Part shown: in pieces, positions 1 through 8,268 of the stretch
Numbering within the stretch: the first letter of the stretch is position 1
Layout: each line of letters begins with the position of its first letter
DNA from: Aquibium microcysteis
GTDB taxonomy: Bacteria > Pseudomonadota > Alphaproteobacteria > Rhizobiales > Rhizobiaceae
Reading direction: 5' to 3'
Assembly (NCBI RefSeq): GCF_014495845.1
Contig: NZ_CP061080.1
Span: 5,322,001 to 5,386,000, forward strand
DNA length: 64,000 bases
Program-made: the position numbers and the translations under genes
The notes under the pieces: generated by a model
Databases searched by the model: none
Told to the model about the DNA's origin: nothing
The model's input: the letters and a program-made list of their open reading frames with translations, nothing else

Positions 1-2
1 GC

Positions 3-257
3 AAACCGATCCGGCTTCTGTTCGGGCCGGGCAGTTCGTGGAGCGAAACGGAGGTCGAGATCATCGAGGGCCGGGACGGCGACAAGTGGGCCCGCATCTC
101 CGAAGGCCGCAGCGACGGGCCGGGCTTCCTGGACGATGCCATTCCCAATGCGCCTCAGGTCGCGTTCGTCGGTGACAACATCATCCTCGAGACGCCGCTC
201 GATGGCACCAACCGGGCGCTCGACCTGTTCTTCCGATGCAGCGACAAGATCCGATGA
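3..257 (+). CDS. C-terminal part of an unrecognised protein (start outside window)
   Basis: An open frame enters from the left edge and ends at a TGA at 255-257, giving the last 84 residues of a protein. The visible part is moderately acidic and soluble-looking (EVEIIEGRDGDKWARI near the left edge, ending FFRCSDKIR), with no membrane segment and no motif I recognise. Codon use is like the neighbouring genes, with G/C third positions, which supports real coding. It converges on the SDR gene on the other strand; the 118 bases between them hold nothing I can name. Function unknown. Confidence 0.6.
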   Translation, partial: KPIRLLFGPGSSWSETEVEIIEGRDGDKWARISEGRSDGPGFLDDAIPNAPQVAFVGDNIILETPLDGTNRALDLFFRCSDKIR

Positions 258-375
258 GCCCAGGCTGACGCCCGTGCCGCGGCTCTCCGGCCGCGTGCGC
301 GATCGGTGAAACCGCGCCGCGTGCGGCCTTCCGAGGGCTGCACGTCGTCGCGGACCGTCGTCACCGGATCGGCGT

Positions 376-1077
376 TCATACGCTCCGCGTGATCCCCCCG
401 TCGATCCGCAGGTTCTGCCCGGTGATGTAGCTCGACCGCTCCGTCGCCAGGAACAGGATCAGTTCGGCCACCTCGTCCACCGTCCCGTAGCGGCCCATCG
501 GAATGCGGGCGCGGCGGTCTTCCTTCTCGGGCAGGGAATCGATGAAGCCGGGGAGCACGTTGTTCATCCGGACGTTGTCGGCGGCGTACCGGTCGGCGAA
601 GAGCTTGGTGAAGGCGGCGAGGCCGGCGCGGAAGACGCCGGAGGTGGGAAACAGCGCCTCGGGCTCGAAAAGCGCATAGGTGGCGATGTTGACGATCGCG
701 CCGGTCTTCTGCGCCTGCATCACAGGCGTCACCAGTCGCGTCATGCGGATCACGTTGAGCAGGTAGTATTCCATGCCCAGCTGCCAGTCGGCGTCGGAGA
801 TGTCGAGCAGCGGCCCCTTGGGCCCGTGCCCGGCGCCGTTGACCACGGCGTCGATCCGGCCGAAGCGGTCGAGCGTCAGGTCGACGAAACGCTTCAGGTC
901 GTCGGGCTCGCGGTTGGAGCCGGTAAAGCCGAGCCCGCCGAGTTCGGCCGCCAGCGCCTCTCCCCTGCCCGACGAGGACAGGATGGCGACGGCGTAACCG
1001 TCTGCGGCGAGCCTGCGCGCGGCGGCGGCCCCCATGCCGGACCCGCCGGCGACGATCATGGCGACTTTGGCGGACAT
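376..1077 (-). CDS. SDR-fold protein lacking the catalytic Ser/Tyr/Lys
   Basis: The 233-residue protein has the Rossmann fold of short-chain dehydrogenases. It shows a glycine-rich nucleotide loop GGSGMG at residues 11-16, NGAG at 80-83 in place of NNAG, and the C-terminal LPGFID and DGG blocks. Aligned on the conserved AGLAAFTK helix, the usual Tyr-x3-Lys falls on Ser146 and Arg150, and the catalytic Ser falls near Thr133. Normal SDR hydride-transfer chemistry is therefore unlikely by this reading, although NAD(P) may still bind. Length is normal for a classical SDR. It stands alone, divergent from the FYDLN-acid gene. A binding or regulatory role, or an unusual reaction, is inference. Confidence 0.85.
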   Translation of the reverse strand: MSAKVAMIVAGGSGMGAAAARRLAADGYAVAILSSSGRGEALAAELGGLGFTGSNREPDDLKRFVDLTLDRFGRIDAVVNGAGHGPKGPLLDISDADWQLGMEYYLLNVIRMTRLVTPVMQAQKTGAIVNIATYALFEPEALFPTSGVFRAGLAAFTKLFADRYAADNVRMNNVLPGFIDSLPEKEDRRARIPMGRYGTVDEVAELILFLATERSSYITGQNLRIDGGITRSV

Positions 1078-1237
1078 GGCAGCGTCTCCCTCCGGGCGTT
1101 CCGCCGGTCGCGATCCGCACCGCGCCGCGCCAGCGTGTCGCGGGCTTCCCTAGCACGGCTTCCGCCCATGGTCACCCGTGCCGCATCTTGCTTGCTTCGA
1201 GCCCGAAAACACGCTGCGGAAGACTTCTGATTAGCCT

Positions 1238-1266
1238 TTGACAGGACGATGATCTGTGTTTATGGG
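1238..1266 (+). promoter_or_regulatory. Sigma-70-like promoter of the FYDLN-acid gene
   Basis: A perfect TTGACA at 1238-1243 is followed after 17 bases by TATGGG at 1261-1266. It lies about 90 bases before the GTG start at 1358, in the 280-base divergent region between the SDR and FYDLN-acid genes. The -35 box is consensus and the -10 box is weak (TAT only). Confidence 0.5.
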
Positions 1267-1357
1267 GACCGATCTTTCAAGGAAGCAACGCCCGTACCCG
1301 GCGGCTTGCGGCGCGCCCGCCGGTCGGTACGGCTCCACCACCCGACGAGGCTAGGCC

Positions 1358-1735
1358 GTGGCGAAACCCGAACTTGGCACCAAGCGAATCTGCCCCGAGA
1401 CCGGGCGGAAGTTCTACGACCTCAACAAGGACCCGATCGTGTCGCCCTACACGGGAATGACCTATGCGCGGTCCTATTTCGAGGGTGGCTCGGCCGTCCG
1501 CGAGGAGGAAGAGGAAGTCGAGACGAAGGAGCTCGATGCCGAGGAGGGCGCCGAGATCGTGTCGCTGGAGGATGCCGACGAGGAAACCAAGGGCGGCGAC
1601 CTCCCGGATCTCGACGACGACGAGGACGTCGATCTCGGCGATGACGACGACACCTTCCTGGCCGACGACGAGGAAGAGGACGACGACGTCGCCGACATCA
1701 TCGGCGTCGGCGGTGAGGACGACGACGAGGTCTGA
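1358..1735 (+). CDS. FYDLN-acid domain protein (TIGR02300 family)
   Basis: The 125-residue protein has a short basic N-terminus with a two-cysteine-poor ribbon-like start (MAKPELGTKRICPETG) followed directly by FYDLN at residues 19-23. After that comes a very acidic low-complexity tail made mostly of Asp and Glu. This architecture defines the FYDLN-acid family, found widely in alphaproteobacteria and of unknown function. The start is a GTG at 1358 with GAGG seven bases upstream. A sigma-70-like promoter lies about 90 bases upstream and tRNA-Ala follows 150 bases downstream. The acidic tail is disordered by composition; a role in binding basic proteins or metal ions is only a guess. Confidence 0.9.
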   Translation: MAKPELGTKRICPETGRKFYDLNKDPIVSPYTGMTYARSYFEGGSAVREEEEEVETKELDAEEGAEIVSLEDADEETKGGDLPDLDDDEDVDLGDDDDTFLADDEEEDDDVADIIGVGGEDDDEV

Positions 1736-1779
1736 TCGACCCTTTCGAGCCCGACCGAAAAAAAGCGAACGGTACGGGC

Positions 1780-1808
1780 TTGATCTTGCAAACGGGCGGA
1801 TATAGAAG
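1780..1808 (+). promoter_or_regulatory. Possible promoter of tRNA-Ala
   Basis: CTTGATC (TTGATC at 1780-1785) is followed by an A/T-rich block TATAGAAG at 1801-1808, a spacing of 15-17 bases depending on which hexamer is taken as the -10. It lies 80 bases before the tRNA. The match is partial, so this is tentative. Confidence 0.35.
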
Positions 1809-1887
1809 CCGCCAACACGTTCGGCGCCGGTCCCTTCCGGCGCAGTCTTCCCCCCGAAAGGGCGGGTCCCGGCGAAAGCCGGAGCGT

Positions 1888-1963
<76 letters not shown>

Positions 1964-2048
1964 TTAAACCGGATCACGAGCAGACCGACAAAATCCGTCG
2001 ACCCGCAGGAGAGGCCCGCGAAGCCGTCGCCGGGGAACGGATGAGCCG

Positions 2049-2978
2049 ATGACGGAGTCCGCGAAGGACGTTCTTCGACGAGTGCTCGGCGATCACGTCC
2101 CGGACGGCCGCTATGCCATCGTCGACTATCCCGGCTATGCCAATCCCGGCGACGCCGCGATCTGGTGCGGCGCGCGTACGCTGCTCGCGGAACTCACGGG
2201 TCGCCCGCCGTCCTACGTCTCCACCTTGCGCCATCTCGACGCCGCCCGCTGCCGCGAGGCCGTCGCGGGCGGCACGATCTTCTTCCTGGGCGGCGGCAAT
2301 TTCGGATCGCTCTATGCGCGCCACCACCGCCTGCGGCTGCGCGCTCTCGACGCACTGCGGGACGAAACGATCGTCCTCCTGCCGCTGAGCGTCGCCGATG
2401 CTGCCGACCCGGCGGCGGATCGAGACCTGTCGGCGCAGGCGGGGAGCGTATTGCGGCGCTGCGCGCGTCTGACGGTCCTCGCGCGGGAGCATCACAGCCG
2501 GACGGTGCTGGCGCAGGCGTACGGCATCGAGGCAGGCCTGTGCCCGGACACCGCCCATGGCCTGACGCCGCCCGCCGTCCAGCCGGTTCGGGAGACCATC
2601 GCGCTGAGGCGCCGCGACGGCGAGGCCCGCCGCGGCGCGTCCGACGGCCAGCCCGCCGGGGAACCATCGTTCGACTGGAGCGACGACGGGTCGCTGCGGT
2701 GGATCAACCGGATCGGCAAGGCTGCGCCCATCATTCCGTTTCACCGGCTGCGGCTCGCCGCTTTCGACGGCATCGCCCGCCGCAAGGTCGTCCTGGCCTG
2801 CGATCTGCTCGGACGCGGCAGGACCGTCGTGACCGATCGGCTGCACGGCGTCATTCTCGCCTCCACGATGGGCCGGACCGTCCTTGCCCGCGACAATGCC
2901 ACCGGCAAGGTCGGCTCCTATGTCGAGACGTGGGCGGAAATCCTGCCGCGGGTCTCGATCGGCGCCGATCGGGCCTGA
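2049..2978 (+). CDS. Polysaccharide pyruvyl transferase family protein
   Basis: The 309-residue protein carries the hallmarks of the pyruvyl transferase (ExoV/CsaB-like) family: NPGDAAI at residues 32-38, GGGNFG at 81-86, and a C-terminal TDRLHG at 262-267 followed by a hydrophobic helix. Family members add ketal-linked pyruvate from phosphoenolpyruvate to sugars of exopolysaccharides or wall polymers in the cytoplasm. Length is typical. The start ATG overlaps the stop of a tiny upstream frame (ATGAGCCGATGA, 2041-2052), so initiation may be coupled. It lies 85 bases after tRNA-Ala and converges on the GT25 gene. The sugar acceptor is unknown. Confidence 0.85.
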   Translation: MTESAKDVLRRVLGDHVPDGRYAIVDYPGYANPGDAAIWCGARTLLAELTGRPPSYVSTLRHLDAARCREAVAGGTIFFLGGGNFGSLYARHHRLRLRALDALRDETIVLLPLSVADAADPAADRDLSAQAGSVLRRCARLTVLAREHHSRTVLAQAYGIEAGLCPDTAHGLTPPAVQPVRETIALRRRDGEARRGASDGQPAGEPSFDWSDDGSLRWINRIGKAAPIIPFHRLRLAAFDGIARRKVVLACDLLGRGRTVVTDRLHGVILASTMGRTVLARDNATGKVGSYVETWAEILPRVSIGADRA

Positions 2979-2982
2979 CCGT

Positions 2983-3756
2983 TCATCGCTGCAGTCGGCT
3001 GCGCCGCGGGAAGTCGCCCGCATGCAGCCGTCGCATCCGTGCAATGGCGAACTGGTAGCGCAGGTTCGCCGCGAATCGGGCGACCGGACCCGTCCGGCTG
3101 TGCGTCTCGCGGTTGCTGTCCAGCGTGCTGGCGGAGAAAGGGTCGGTCCGCGGTTCGCAGGCGGAGGGAACGACGATGCGCGTGCACAGGCCGTGCACCC
3201 ACCAGCACTTGAGCGCCATGTCCACCGGCTGACCGAAGGGAACCATGGTCGCAGCGAGACGCGCTGCAGCCTGCCGGGTGACGGCGTAGGCGATTGTCGA
3301 CATCGGGTACTTGCGCGACAGCACCGTCCTGAACCGGCCGTGCAGCGTCCGGACGTCCTCGGACCGGACCGGCCTGGGACAGAACAGCCGCACCATGTCC
3401 CAGTCGCGCGGTCCCTCCTCGATCGCCACCAGGGCATCCGACGCACCCGCGGTGAACGACACGTCGTCCTCGAAGACGAAGGCCAGCTCGTCGGTCCCGT
3501 CTGCGATCAGGCGCCAGACCTTCAGGTGCGACAGGAAGCAGGCGACTTCTCCCGGACTGAGCACCCGCTTGAACGGCAGCGGCGGAGCCGGATCGACCGC
3601 CCGGCGGATCGTCTCGCCGTCGAGGTCGCGATAGTCGATCCCCGAGATCCGAGTGTGACGGATCCCCACCGCCCGAAGCTGCGCTGCGGTCGCCTCGCGC
3701 CGCTCGGGATGGCGATCGAGGTTGATGAAGTAGGCGGGGGCGGCCGGCGTCTTCAT
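2983..3756 (-). CDS. Glycosyltransferase family 25 protein
   Basis: The 257-residue protein starts with a GT25 signature, FINLDRHPERR (INLDR at residues 11-15). It has the EDD metal/nucleotide-sugar motif at 96-98 (FVFEDDVSF) and a downstream VDMALKCWW block. GT25 enzymes transfer sugars, often galactose, in lipopolysaccharide or lipooligosaccharide assembly at the inner membrane face. A longer frame runs upstream to 3885, but the ATG at 3756 has a strong GGGAGGT seven bases before it and begins right at the conserved domain. It is part of the surface-glycan/amide locus and converges tail to tail with the pyruvyl transferase gene. Confidence 0.85.
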   Translation of the reverse strand: MKTPAAPAYFINLDRHPERREATAAQLRAVGIRHTRISGIDYRDLDGETIRRAVDPAPPLPFKRVLSPGEVACFLSHLKVWRLIADGTDELAFVFEDDVSFTAGASDALVAIEEGPRDWDMVRLFCPRPVRSEDVRTLHGRFRTVLSRKYPMSTIAYAVTRQAAARLAATMVPFGQPVDMALKCWWVHGLCTRIVVPSACEPRTDPFSASTLDSNRETHSRTGPVARFAANLRYQFAIARMRRLHAGDFPRRSRLQR

Positions 3757-3894
3757 GGAAGCGACCTCCCGCATGCCGGACCGGGTCTCCCCGCCGTTTC
3801 GACAGGCGATCGCGGATCGGCGGCGGGCGTCGCCGCAACCGGCCGGGTGGAATGAACTCTCCCGCCCGGGCGGGACGCGCGCCACGTCGTCCGG

Positions 3895-5181
3895 TCAGAA
3901 GACATTGCGGCGCGGCTCCCGGTAGAGGTGCTTGCAGTGACCGCACGAAAACAGTCGCCGGCAATCCGACAGGCGGCAGGCGACCGGCTTCGACCGATCG
4001 AGCGCGACGCGCTCGAGATGGTCCGCGCCGGACGACTTGATCGAGAGCAGATCGCCCGGACGCAGGGTCTCGTCCAGGAAGGCCATCAGGACGTTGAAGT
4101 CATCGAAGGTGAACAGCCGGCCGGGATAGGTCGGCTTCAGGCGGCTCACGCGTTCGGCATGGGGACCGTAGAAGATCACGATCTCGGCCTCGGCCAGCGC
4201 CTCCTTCGCAGCCGTGACGTATTTCGTCCGGGCCGTGCCGCGATAGTCGGAGATCGTGCCGAAGAGCATGAGCTTCCGCTCCGCCTCGGCCGATGCGAGG
4301 ATTTCGATGCTCGACGCGATCGTCCAGTAGGGGGCCTTGAGCGCGTCGACGATGTAGGTCACCCCCGCATGAACCTCCACCTGATCCTTGAAGGGTTCAG
4401 GCTCCACCGCGCCGATCGCCGCGGCCGCCGCCTGCAGGTCGACGCCGAGCGCATGCGCCGCAGCCATCGCGGCCAGCACGCTCGTCTCCCAGCGCGCACC
4501 GACGAACCGCGTCGGAACCTGGATGTCCTCGCCGTCGACGCGCAGCTGCATGGCGAGGCGCCTCGGATAGCCGCTCGAACGCGACACGAGCCGGACGTCG
4601 GCCCCCTCCCGCCGCCCGTAGGTGATCACCCTGGCCCTCGTGCGCGCCGCCATGGCCGCGACCAGCGGATCGTCGGCGTTCAGGATCGCGATGCCGTCGG
4701 GCGGCAGGACCTCGACCAGTTGCACCTTGGCCTCGGCGATGGCCTCGATCGACTTGTGGTGGGCGATGTGGTCCATGCCGATCGTCGTGACGACACCGAG
4801 GGTCGGGCGCACGAAGGCGAGCGAGGAACGCATGGCCTCGTGCTCGTGGCCGCTGATCTCCTGCACCCAGTATCGCGCCCCGGAAGGGGCCTGGAGGAAG
4901 CGCCGGCGGATGCCGTCGGGGGTGTTGATGCCGACGCCGAGGTGAACGGTGTCGGCCTTTGCCAGCACCGAAGCGACCAGACGGCACGTCGTCGACTTGC
5001 CCGCGCTGCCGGTCACGCCGATCACCGCGTCGAACCGGGCTCTCCGCCGCAGCAGGTTTGCCAGCGGAAGCCGCCATTTCGTCCGCACGAAACGGATGGC
5101 GCGCCGAACCGCAGCATCGCGCGGGACGAGCGTTGCGAGGATGCCGTCGGTCCGGCCGCGATAGCGCTGCTGACGGGTCAC
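3895..5181 (-). CDS. Mur ligase family protein with a C-terminal cysteine cluster
   Basis: The 428-residue protein has the ATP-binding loop GVTGSAGKST at residues 55-64, the central-domain motif TIGMDHIAHHKS and NADD further on, as in MurF/MurC-type amide ligases that join an amino group to an acyl phosphate. The N-terminal UDP-sugar domain of true Mur enzymes is short or missing, so the substrate is probably not UDP-MurNAc. The GTG start at 5181 overlaps the stop of the AMP-ligase gene (GTGA), indicating translational coupling. The tail holds four cysteines at about 402, 407, 413 and 416 with CGHC at the end, a possible zinc site not usual for Mur ligases. The frame stays open upstream to 5727, but that is shadow coding of the neighbour. 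Confidence 0.83.
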   Translation of the reverse strand: MTRQQRYRGRTDGILATLVPRDAAVRRAIRFVRTKWRLPLANLLRRRARFDAVIGVTGSAGKSTTCRLVASVLAKADTVHLGVGINTPDGIRRRFLQAPSGARYWVQEISGHEHEAMRSSLAFVRPTLGVVTTIGMDHIAHHKSIEAIAEAKVQLVEVLPPDGIAILNADDPLVAAMAARTRARVITYGRREGADVRLVSRSSGYPRRLAMQLRVDGEDIQVPTRFVGARWETSVLAAMAAAHALGVDLQAAAAAIGAVEPEPFKDQVEVHAGVTYIVDALKAPYWTIASSIEILASAEAERKLMLFGTISDYRGTARTKYVTAAKEALAEAEIVIFYGPHAERVSRLKPTYPGRLFTFDDFNVLMAFLDETLRPGDLLSIKSSGADHLERVALDRSKPVACRLSDCRRLFSCGHCKHLYREPRRNVF

Positions 5182-6779
5182 CGGGACACCGCCGGAGCGG
5201 GGTCCGCCTCGCCGCCGTCCGGAGTGGCGGCAGGATCGCCGGCGAGGCCGAGCAGCTCGGCGAGCTTCAGGCGCTGGATCTTCCCGGTCGGACCCTTCGG
5301 GATGGCATCGAGGAAGACGACCGTACGCGGCACCTTGTGCGGCGCCAGCACCTCGCCGAGCGCCGACCGGACATCCTGCGCGTTCAGCGTCTCTCCCTCC
5401 GCCGGAACCACCGCCACGGCGACGTCCTCTCCCAGCGACCGGTGCGGCACCGCGAAGGCGATCGCCTCGGCGATGCGCCGGTCGCGCGCCAGCACGGCGT
5501 CGATTTCCAGCGGCGCGATCTTCTCGCCGCCGCGGTTTATGATCTCCTTGGTCCGGCCGGTGATGGTCAGGCACCCCGAGGCGTCGAGAAAGCCCTGGTC
5601 GCCCGTGTCGAACCAGCCGTTGCGGAACGACGCCTCGTTGGCGGCGGGTGCGTTCATGTAGGCGCGGTGCACGTTGTCGCCGCGGATGACGATCGCGCCC
5701 ACCGATCCGGCGGGAAGGTCCTCCCATGCCGCGTCGACGATCCGCACCCCAGTTCCCGTCATGTTTCCCACCGAGCCCGGCCTGCGATGGTCGAGGCCGT
5801 TGCTGGTGATCTGGTGCGCAGCCTCCGTCATCCCGTAGGCCTCGACCACCGGGCAGCCGAAGGTCTGCTCCAGCCCCTCCAGCGTGGCCGGCGCGAGTGC
5901 GGCCGAAGACGATCGCACGAAGCGCAGGCGCGTCGCCGAAGCGACCGCGGCGTTGCGTCGTGCGCGCTGCAGGATCGCCTGGTGCATGGACGGCACGGCG
6001 GAATACCAGGTCGGAGAGAAGTCGCCGAGCCAGCGGAAGAACTTCATGGCGTCGAATCCCTCGGTGCAGACGACTGCGCCACCGGCCCTGAGCGGCGCGC
6101 AGAGCGTGGCGACGAGCCCGTGGATGTGGAACAGCGGCAGGATCGACAGGCCGACGTCGTCTTCGCCGAGGCGCAGCGTCGCCACGATGTTGCGGATCGA
6201 CGCCTCGATGTTGGCACGGGTCAGCCCGACGAGCTTGGGCCGGGCCGTCGTCCCCGACGTATGCAGAAGGAGAACGACGTCATCCGTCCCGTTGCGGTCC
6301 GCGGTCGTGCCCGGCGTCGCCGGAGGCAGATCGACGGAGAGCGCGTCGCAGGCGCCGCCGTCGAACACGACTTCCGCGATCCCTATCCCGCGGGCCTGCG
6401 CCACGGATTTGGCAGCCTCGAAACCCTCACGCGGGCAGATGAGGAGCTTCGCGCCGAGATCGTCGAGAAAGAAGGCGAGTTCCGCTTCCCGATAGGCGGG
6501 GTTCAGCGGCGCCGCAGTCGCGATGGTGGCGACAGCCAGGAAGAGGATCGCCGTTTCGGGTCCGTTGGGCATGGACAGTGCCACGACGTCGCCGCGTTTC
6601 ACGCCGGCTGCGGCAAGGCGTGCCGCCGTGCCGGCGACCGCGGCTGCGAGATGCTGGTGCGAGCAGGCTTGACGGCCCGGCGAAAGCAGTGCCGTCTTGG
6701 AAGCGGTCGCGTCCGTGATCGCAGGCAGGAAAGGGCAGACGATGGCTTCGCTCATGTCTCGCATCATGTCCATGTCCAT
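5178..6779 (-). CDS. AMP-forming acyl-CoA synthetase / adenylate-forming ligase
   Basis: The 533-residue enzyme belongs to the ANL superfamily. The P-loop-like HTSGTTARPK is at residues 173-182, followed by YGMTEAA, GWFDTGD, GRTKEIINRGGEKIAP and the C-terminal PTGKIQR lysine motif, so both half-reactions look intact. Sequence style resembles oxalate-CoA-ligase-like/FadD-like enzymes. It would activate a carboxylic acid as acyl-AMP and then pass it to CoA or another thiol or amine. It is the first gene of a coupled pair with the Mur ligase. Several ATGs (6779, 6764, 6755) are in frame with no clear ribosome site, so the exact start is uncertain. Confidence 0.88.
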   Translation of the reverse strand: MDMDMMRDMSEAIVCPFLPAITDATASKTALLSPGRQACSHQHLAAAVAGTAARLAAAGVKRGDVVALSMPNGPETAILFLAVATIATAAPLNPAYREAELAFFLDDLGAKLLICPREGFEAAKSVAQARGIGIAEVVFDGGACDALSVDLPPATPGTTADRNGTDDVVLLLHTSGTTARPKLVGLTRANIEASIRNIVATLRLGEDDVGLSILPLFHIHGLVATLCAPLRAGGAVVCTEGFDAMKFFRWLGDFSPTWYSAVPSMHQAILQRARRNAAVASATRLRFVRSSSAALAPATLEGLEQTFGCPVVEAYGMTEAAHQITSNGLDHRRPGSVGNMTGTGVRIVDAAWEDLPAGSVGAIVIRGDNVHRAYMNAPAANEASFRNGWFDTGDQGFLDASGCLTITGRTKEIINRGGEKIAPLEIDAVLARDRRIAEAIAFAVPHRSLGEDVAVAVVPAEGETLNAQDVRSALGEVLAPHKVPRTVVFLDAIPKGPTGKIQRLKLAELLGLAGDPAATPDGGEADPAPAVSR

Positions 6780-6858
6780 TCGAGACAGACCGTTTCTTGC
6801 AACACCGATCCGAAACGACGAGTAGTTGAAACCAGAAGAAGCTGCCAGGCCAGTAACG

Positions 6859-7935
6859 ATGGCGGATCGCTATTTCTCCTACGAAGCCATGGAAGAAATC
6901 CAGTCCGGCGAACATGGATCGCAGGTGGTTTTCTACAAGAGAACGCGTCTGGAGGATGCAGGGATCCGCCGGTTTTCGGAACAGGACGTCCGGGAACTCC
7001 TCGGGCTCGGTGCCGCTGCAGCGGCCGCACTACTTCCGGCACGATCCTGGCCCTCGATCTGCCGCTTCTCATCGGGGCTCCGCTACGAGCGCAAGCGCAG
7101 GAAGCACTATGCCGACTACGCCCGTGCCATGGCCGCGGTCCTCAGAGTGGACGACGACGCGATCGTCGAGGCTTCCTTCCGATCGCACCTCGACGTGATG
7201 GCGCGACGCCGCTTCGGCTTGGCGCTCGATCATGTCGCGCCGCGGAGGAATTCGCCGATCGACGTGTCGGGCAGCGAGCAACTCCGCCAGGCGCTCGACC
7301 GAGGGAGGGGGGCGATCGTCTGGGCGTCTCAATTCGCGTTCCAGACGCTTGCCGGCAAGCGCGCGCTGTGGGAGCAGGGTTTCAAAGCGATCCAGATCAG
7401 CGATCCCTATCACGGCTTCACCAGCACCCGTGTCGGCAACCTCACCCACAATCCGGTGCTGAGGCGCGCCGAGGACCGCTATCTCAAGGGCCGGATCATC
7501 TTCGACCGCGAGAGCGGCGCGGCCGTCACGCGCAAGATCGTCGGGCTTCTCGACCAGGGCGAGCTGATCCTCCTGACCAACAACGTCCACGCCGGAGCGA
7601 TGTTCCTCGAGATGCCGATCGGCGCCCGCGGCCACGTCAGCATGCCGACTGCGCCGCTTTCGATCGTCGCGCGCCGCGCCACGCCGTTCTTCTCGATGGC
7701 CATCGTGGAGACCGAACCCTTCGGCCGGTTCGAAGCAGCCATCCGGCCGATCTCCGACGGCACGTCCGACGGCGCCCGAAGCAGCGCGGCGAAGCGGGAC
7801 TACGCCCGCATGGCCGCACTGGCGCTGACCGCCCGCGACCATCTCTTCGAGCACGTCCGCCGCGCGCCTGAACAATACCTGGTGATGGGCAATCTCGGCC
7901 GCAGCATGTTCGGGTCGCCGCGGGGCTCCACCTGA
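6859..7935 (+). CDS. Divergent LpxL/HtrB-like acyltransferase-fold protein with altered active site
   Basis: The 358-residue protein shows the general layout of the lipid A/lysophospholipid acyltransferase superfamily: GRGAIVW followed by ASQFAFQTLAG, then LLTNNVHAG and an EMPIG segment. The invariant HX4D/E catalytic motif should fall in SQFAFQ; His appears to be replaced by Gln and the acid by Thr. The protein may use different chemistry or have lost acyl transfer. The ATG at 6859 is preferred; a TTG at 6826 is also in frame. It is divergent from the AMP-ligase gene and ends just before a large palindrome. The assignment rests on fold-level resemblance. Confidence 0.65.
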   Translation: MADRYFSYEAMEEIQSGEHGSQVVFYKRTRLEDAGIRRFSEQDVRELLGLGAAAAAALLPARSWPSICRFSSGLRYERKRRKHYADYARAMAAVLRVDDDAIVEASFRSHLDVMARRRFGLALDHVAPRRNSPIDVSGSEQLRQALDRGRGAIVWASQFAFQTLAGKRALWEQGFKAIQISDPYHGFTSTRVGNLTHNPVLRRAEDRYLKGRIIFDRESGAAVTRKIVGLLDQGELILLTNNVHAGAMFLEMPIGARGHVSMPTAPLSIVARRATPFFSMAIVETEPFGRFEAAIRPISDGTSDGARSSAAKRDYARMAALALTARDHLFEHVRRAPEQYLVMGNLGRSMFGSPRGST

Positions 7936-7968
7936 TACTACTGGCCTTTACCTTCGACCCTCGCGCCG

Positions 7969-8131
7969 CCCCTCATCCGCCTGCCGGCACCTTCTCCCCG
8001 TAACACGGGGAGAAGAACGCCGTCACCGACGGCTTCGCGGGTCGCAAAGGTCGCCTACCTGGTGCCGATGTCGCGGCCGTGCCTCCTTCTCCCCGCTTGG
8101 GGGGAGAAGGTGCCGGCAGGCGGATGAGGGG
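7969..8131. repeat. REP/RIME-like intergenic palindrome with 31-bp perfect inverted arms
   Basis: Bases 7969-7999 and 8101-8131 are perfect inverted repeats of 31 bp, beginning CCCCTCATCCGCC. Each arm also forms its own hairpin: an 11-bp stem at 7991-8015 (CTTCTCCCCGT/ACGGGGAGAAG) and a 10-bp stem at 8085-8110. The motif family (CTCATCC...CTTCTCCCCG...CGGGGAGAAGG) is a very common intergenic repeat in Mesorhizobium and related genomes. It sits between convergent genes and could act as a bidirectional transcription barrier. In the rest of this gene-free stretch (7936-8268) I see nothing else. Confidence 0.85.
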
Positions 8132-8268
8132 CAGCGCCGTGGGTCAATCGAAAAGACCGCTGGTATGAAGCATTTCGCGCTCTTTCGGATTCGCTCCGCA
8201 GGCGTCAGATCCTGGTGTTCGCGCATGTCTTTCGCCCGAAACCGGTGCCCGCTGTCGGGAGACTTGCT

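Noticed and set aside
4959..7871. Very long plus-strand frame (970 codons) opposite the Mur ligase and AMP-ligase genes
   Set aside because: Arg/Gly/Pro-rich translation with no domain; it mirrors well-supported genes on the other strand, an expected effect of high G+C.
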